Below are positions 5,587 through 5,764 of a stretch of DNA of 5,764 nt, in pieces. Source of the DNA: an uncultured Oscillospiraceae bacterium (lineage in GTDB: Bacteria > Bacillota > Clostridia > Oscillospirales > Oscillospiraceae); assembly GCA_934661715.1 (NCBI GenBank), contig CAKUJL010000105.1, positions 1 to 5,764 of the forward strand, in the 5' to 3' direction. The translations under genes and the position numbers were made by a program. Each line of letters opens with the position of its first letter. Within the stretch, counting starts at the first letter, position 1. The notes under the pieces are model-generated. The model saw nothing but the letters and a program-made list of their open reading frames with translations. It was not told the origin of the DNA and did not search any database.

Positions 5587-5764
5587 AAGACGAAAGAAGC
5601 GATCCCGACTGGTACTGGCCGGAGGGGCTGCACGACGCGGAAATTTTAGAGGCGGCGATGCAGGACGATACCCTGACGCTTTGTATCGACAGCAGTAACG
5701 CGATGTTTGATGATACGGTCGAGAAAATCACATTTTTTGGCGCAAGGCTCAAAACGAAGCTGCC
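5583..5764 (+). CDS. hypothetical protein, N-terminal part (runs off the window end)
   Basis: The ATG at 5583 overlaps the ispF stop in ATGA, and the frame is open without a stop to the window edge, about 60 codons. The residues read [22 protein letters not shown] and then an acidic stretch, [11 protein letters not shown], followed by [11 protein letters not shown]. The composition is soluble, acidic and aromatic-rich near the start, with no signal peptide or membrane segment. I do not recognise the family. The [10 protein letters not shown] block near the N-terminus is distinctive and would be a good search seed. No clear ribosome site precedes it, so translation would depend on coupling to ispF. 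GC-rich codon use resembles its neighbours, which supports it being a real operon member. Confidence 0.6.
   Translation, partial: MKDERSDPDWYWPEGLHDAEILEAAMQDDTLTLCIDSSNAMFDDTVEKITFFGARLKTKL

Overview
The window looks like a chromosomal segment of a GC-rich member of the Clostridia, probably Oscillospiraceae or a relative. The reasons are Shine-Dalgarno sites of the AGGAGG type before nearly every gene, Gram-positive-style sigma-A promoters, palindrome-rich intergenic repeats of a style I associate with that group, and a sodium-pump-type membrane gene pair typical of anaerobes. This placement is an inference; no rRNA is present.

Layout. (1) Positions 2-469 (+) hold the C-terminal end of a MacB/FtsX-type ABC transporter permease. 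(2) Positions 470-728 hold a sigma-A promoter with an extended -10, an RNA leader that I fold as a yybP-ykoY (Mn2+) riboswitch, and an intrinsic terminator whose left arm is also the 3' strand of the aptamer closing helix. (3) Positions 729-1991 (+) hold an OadB-type sodium-pump beta subunit followed by a 42-residue one-helix protein resembling OadG. There is no alpha (carboxyltransferase) or biotin-carrier gene next to them. (4) Positions 1992-2303 contain no gene but a roughly 206-bp element of nested palindromes bounded by inverted repeats. (5) Positions 2336-2890 (-) encode RNase P RNA (rnpB), with a clear promoter and terminator and an unusual expansion of about 200 nt carrying several hairpins and a direct repeat. 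(6) From a promoter back-to-back with that of rnpB, a plus-strand operon runs murD - ispD - ispF - unknown ORF, with short gaps or 4-nt overlaps between genes.

How it works together. MurD adds D-glutamate to the cytoplasmic peptidoglycan precursor. IspD and IspF are two steps of the MEP isoprenoid pathway, which in such bacteria supplies undecaprenyl phosphate, the lipid carrier for the same cell-wall precursors. The oadB/oadG-like pair appears to be a separate unit controlled by transcription attenuation.

The most interesting point is the combination of a manganese-type riboswitch with an orphan beta/gamma sodium-pump pair. The usual genes behind this riboswitch are manganese exporters and related membrane proteins. 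The pair may therefore act in metal homeostasis rather than, or in addition to, decarboxylation. That is a hypothesis resting on the RNA fold and gene context, not a demonstrated function.
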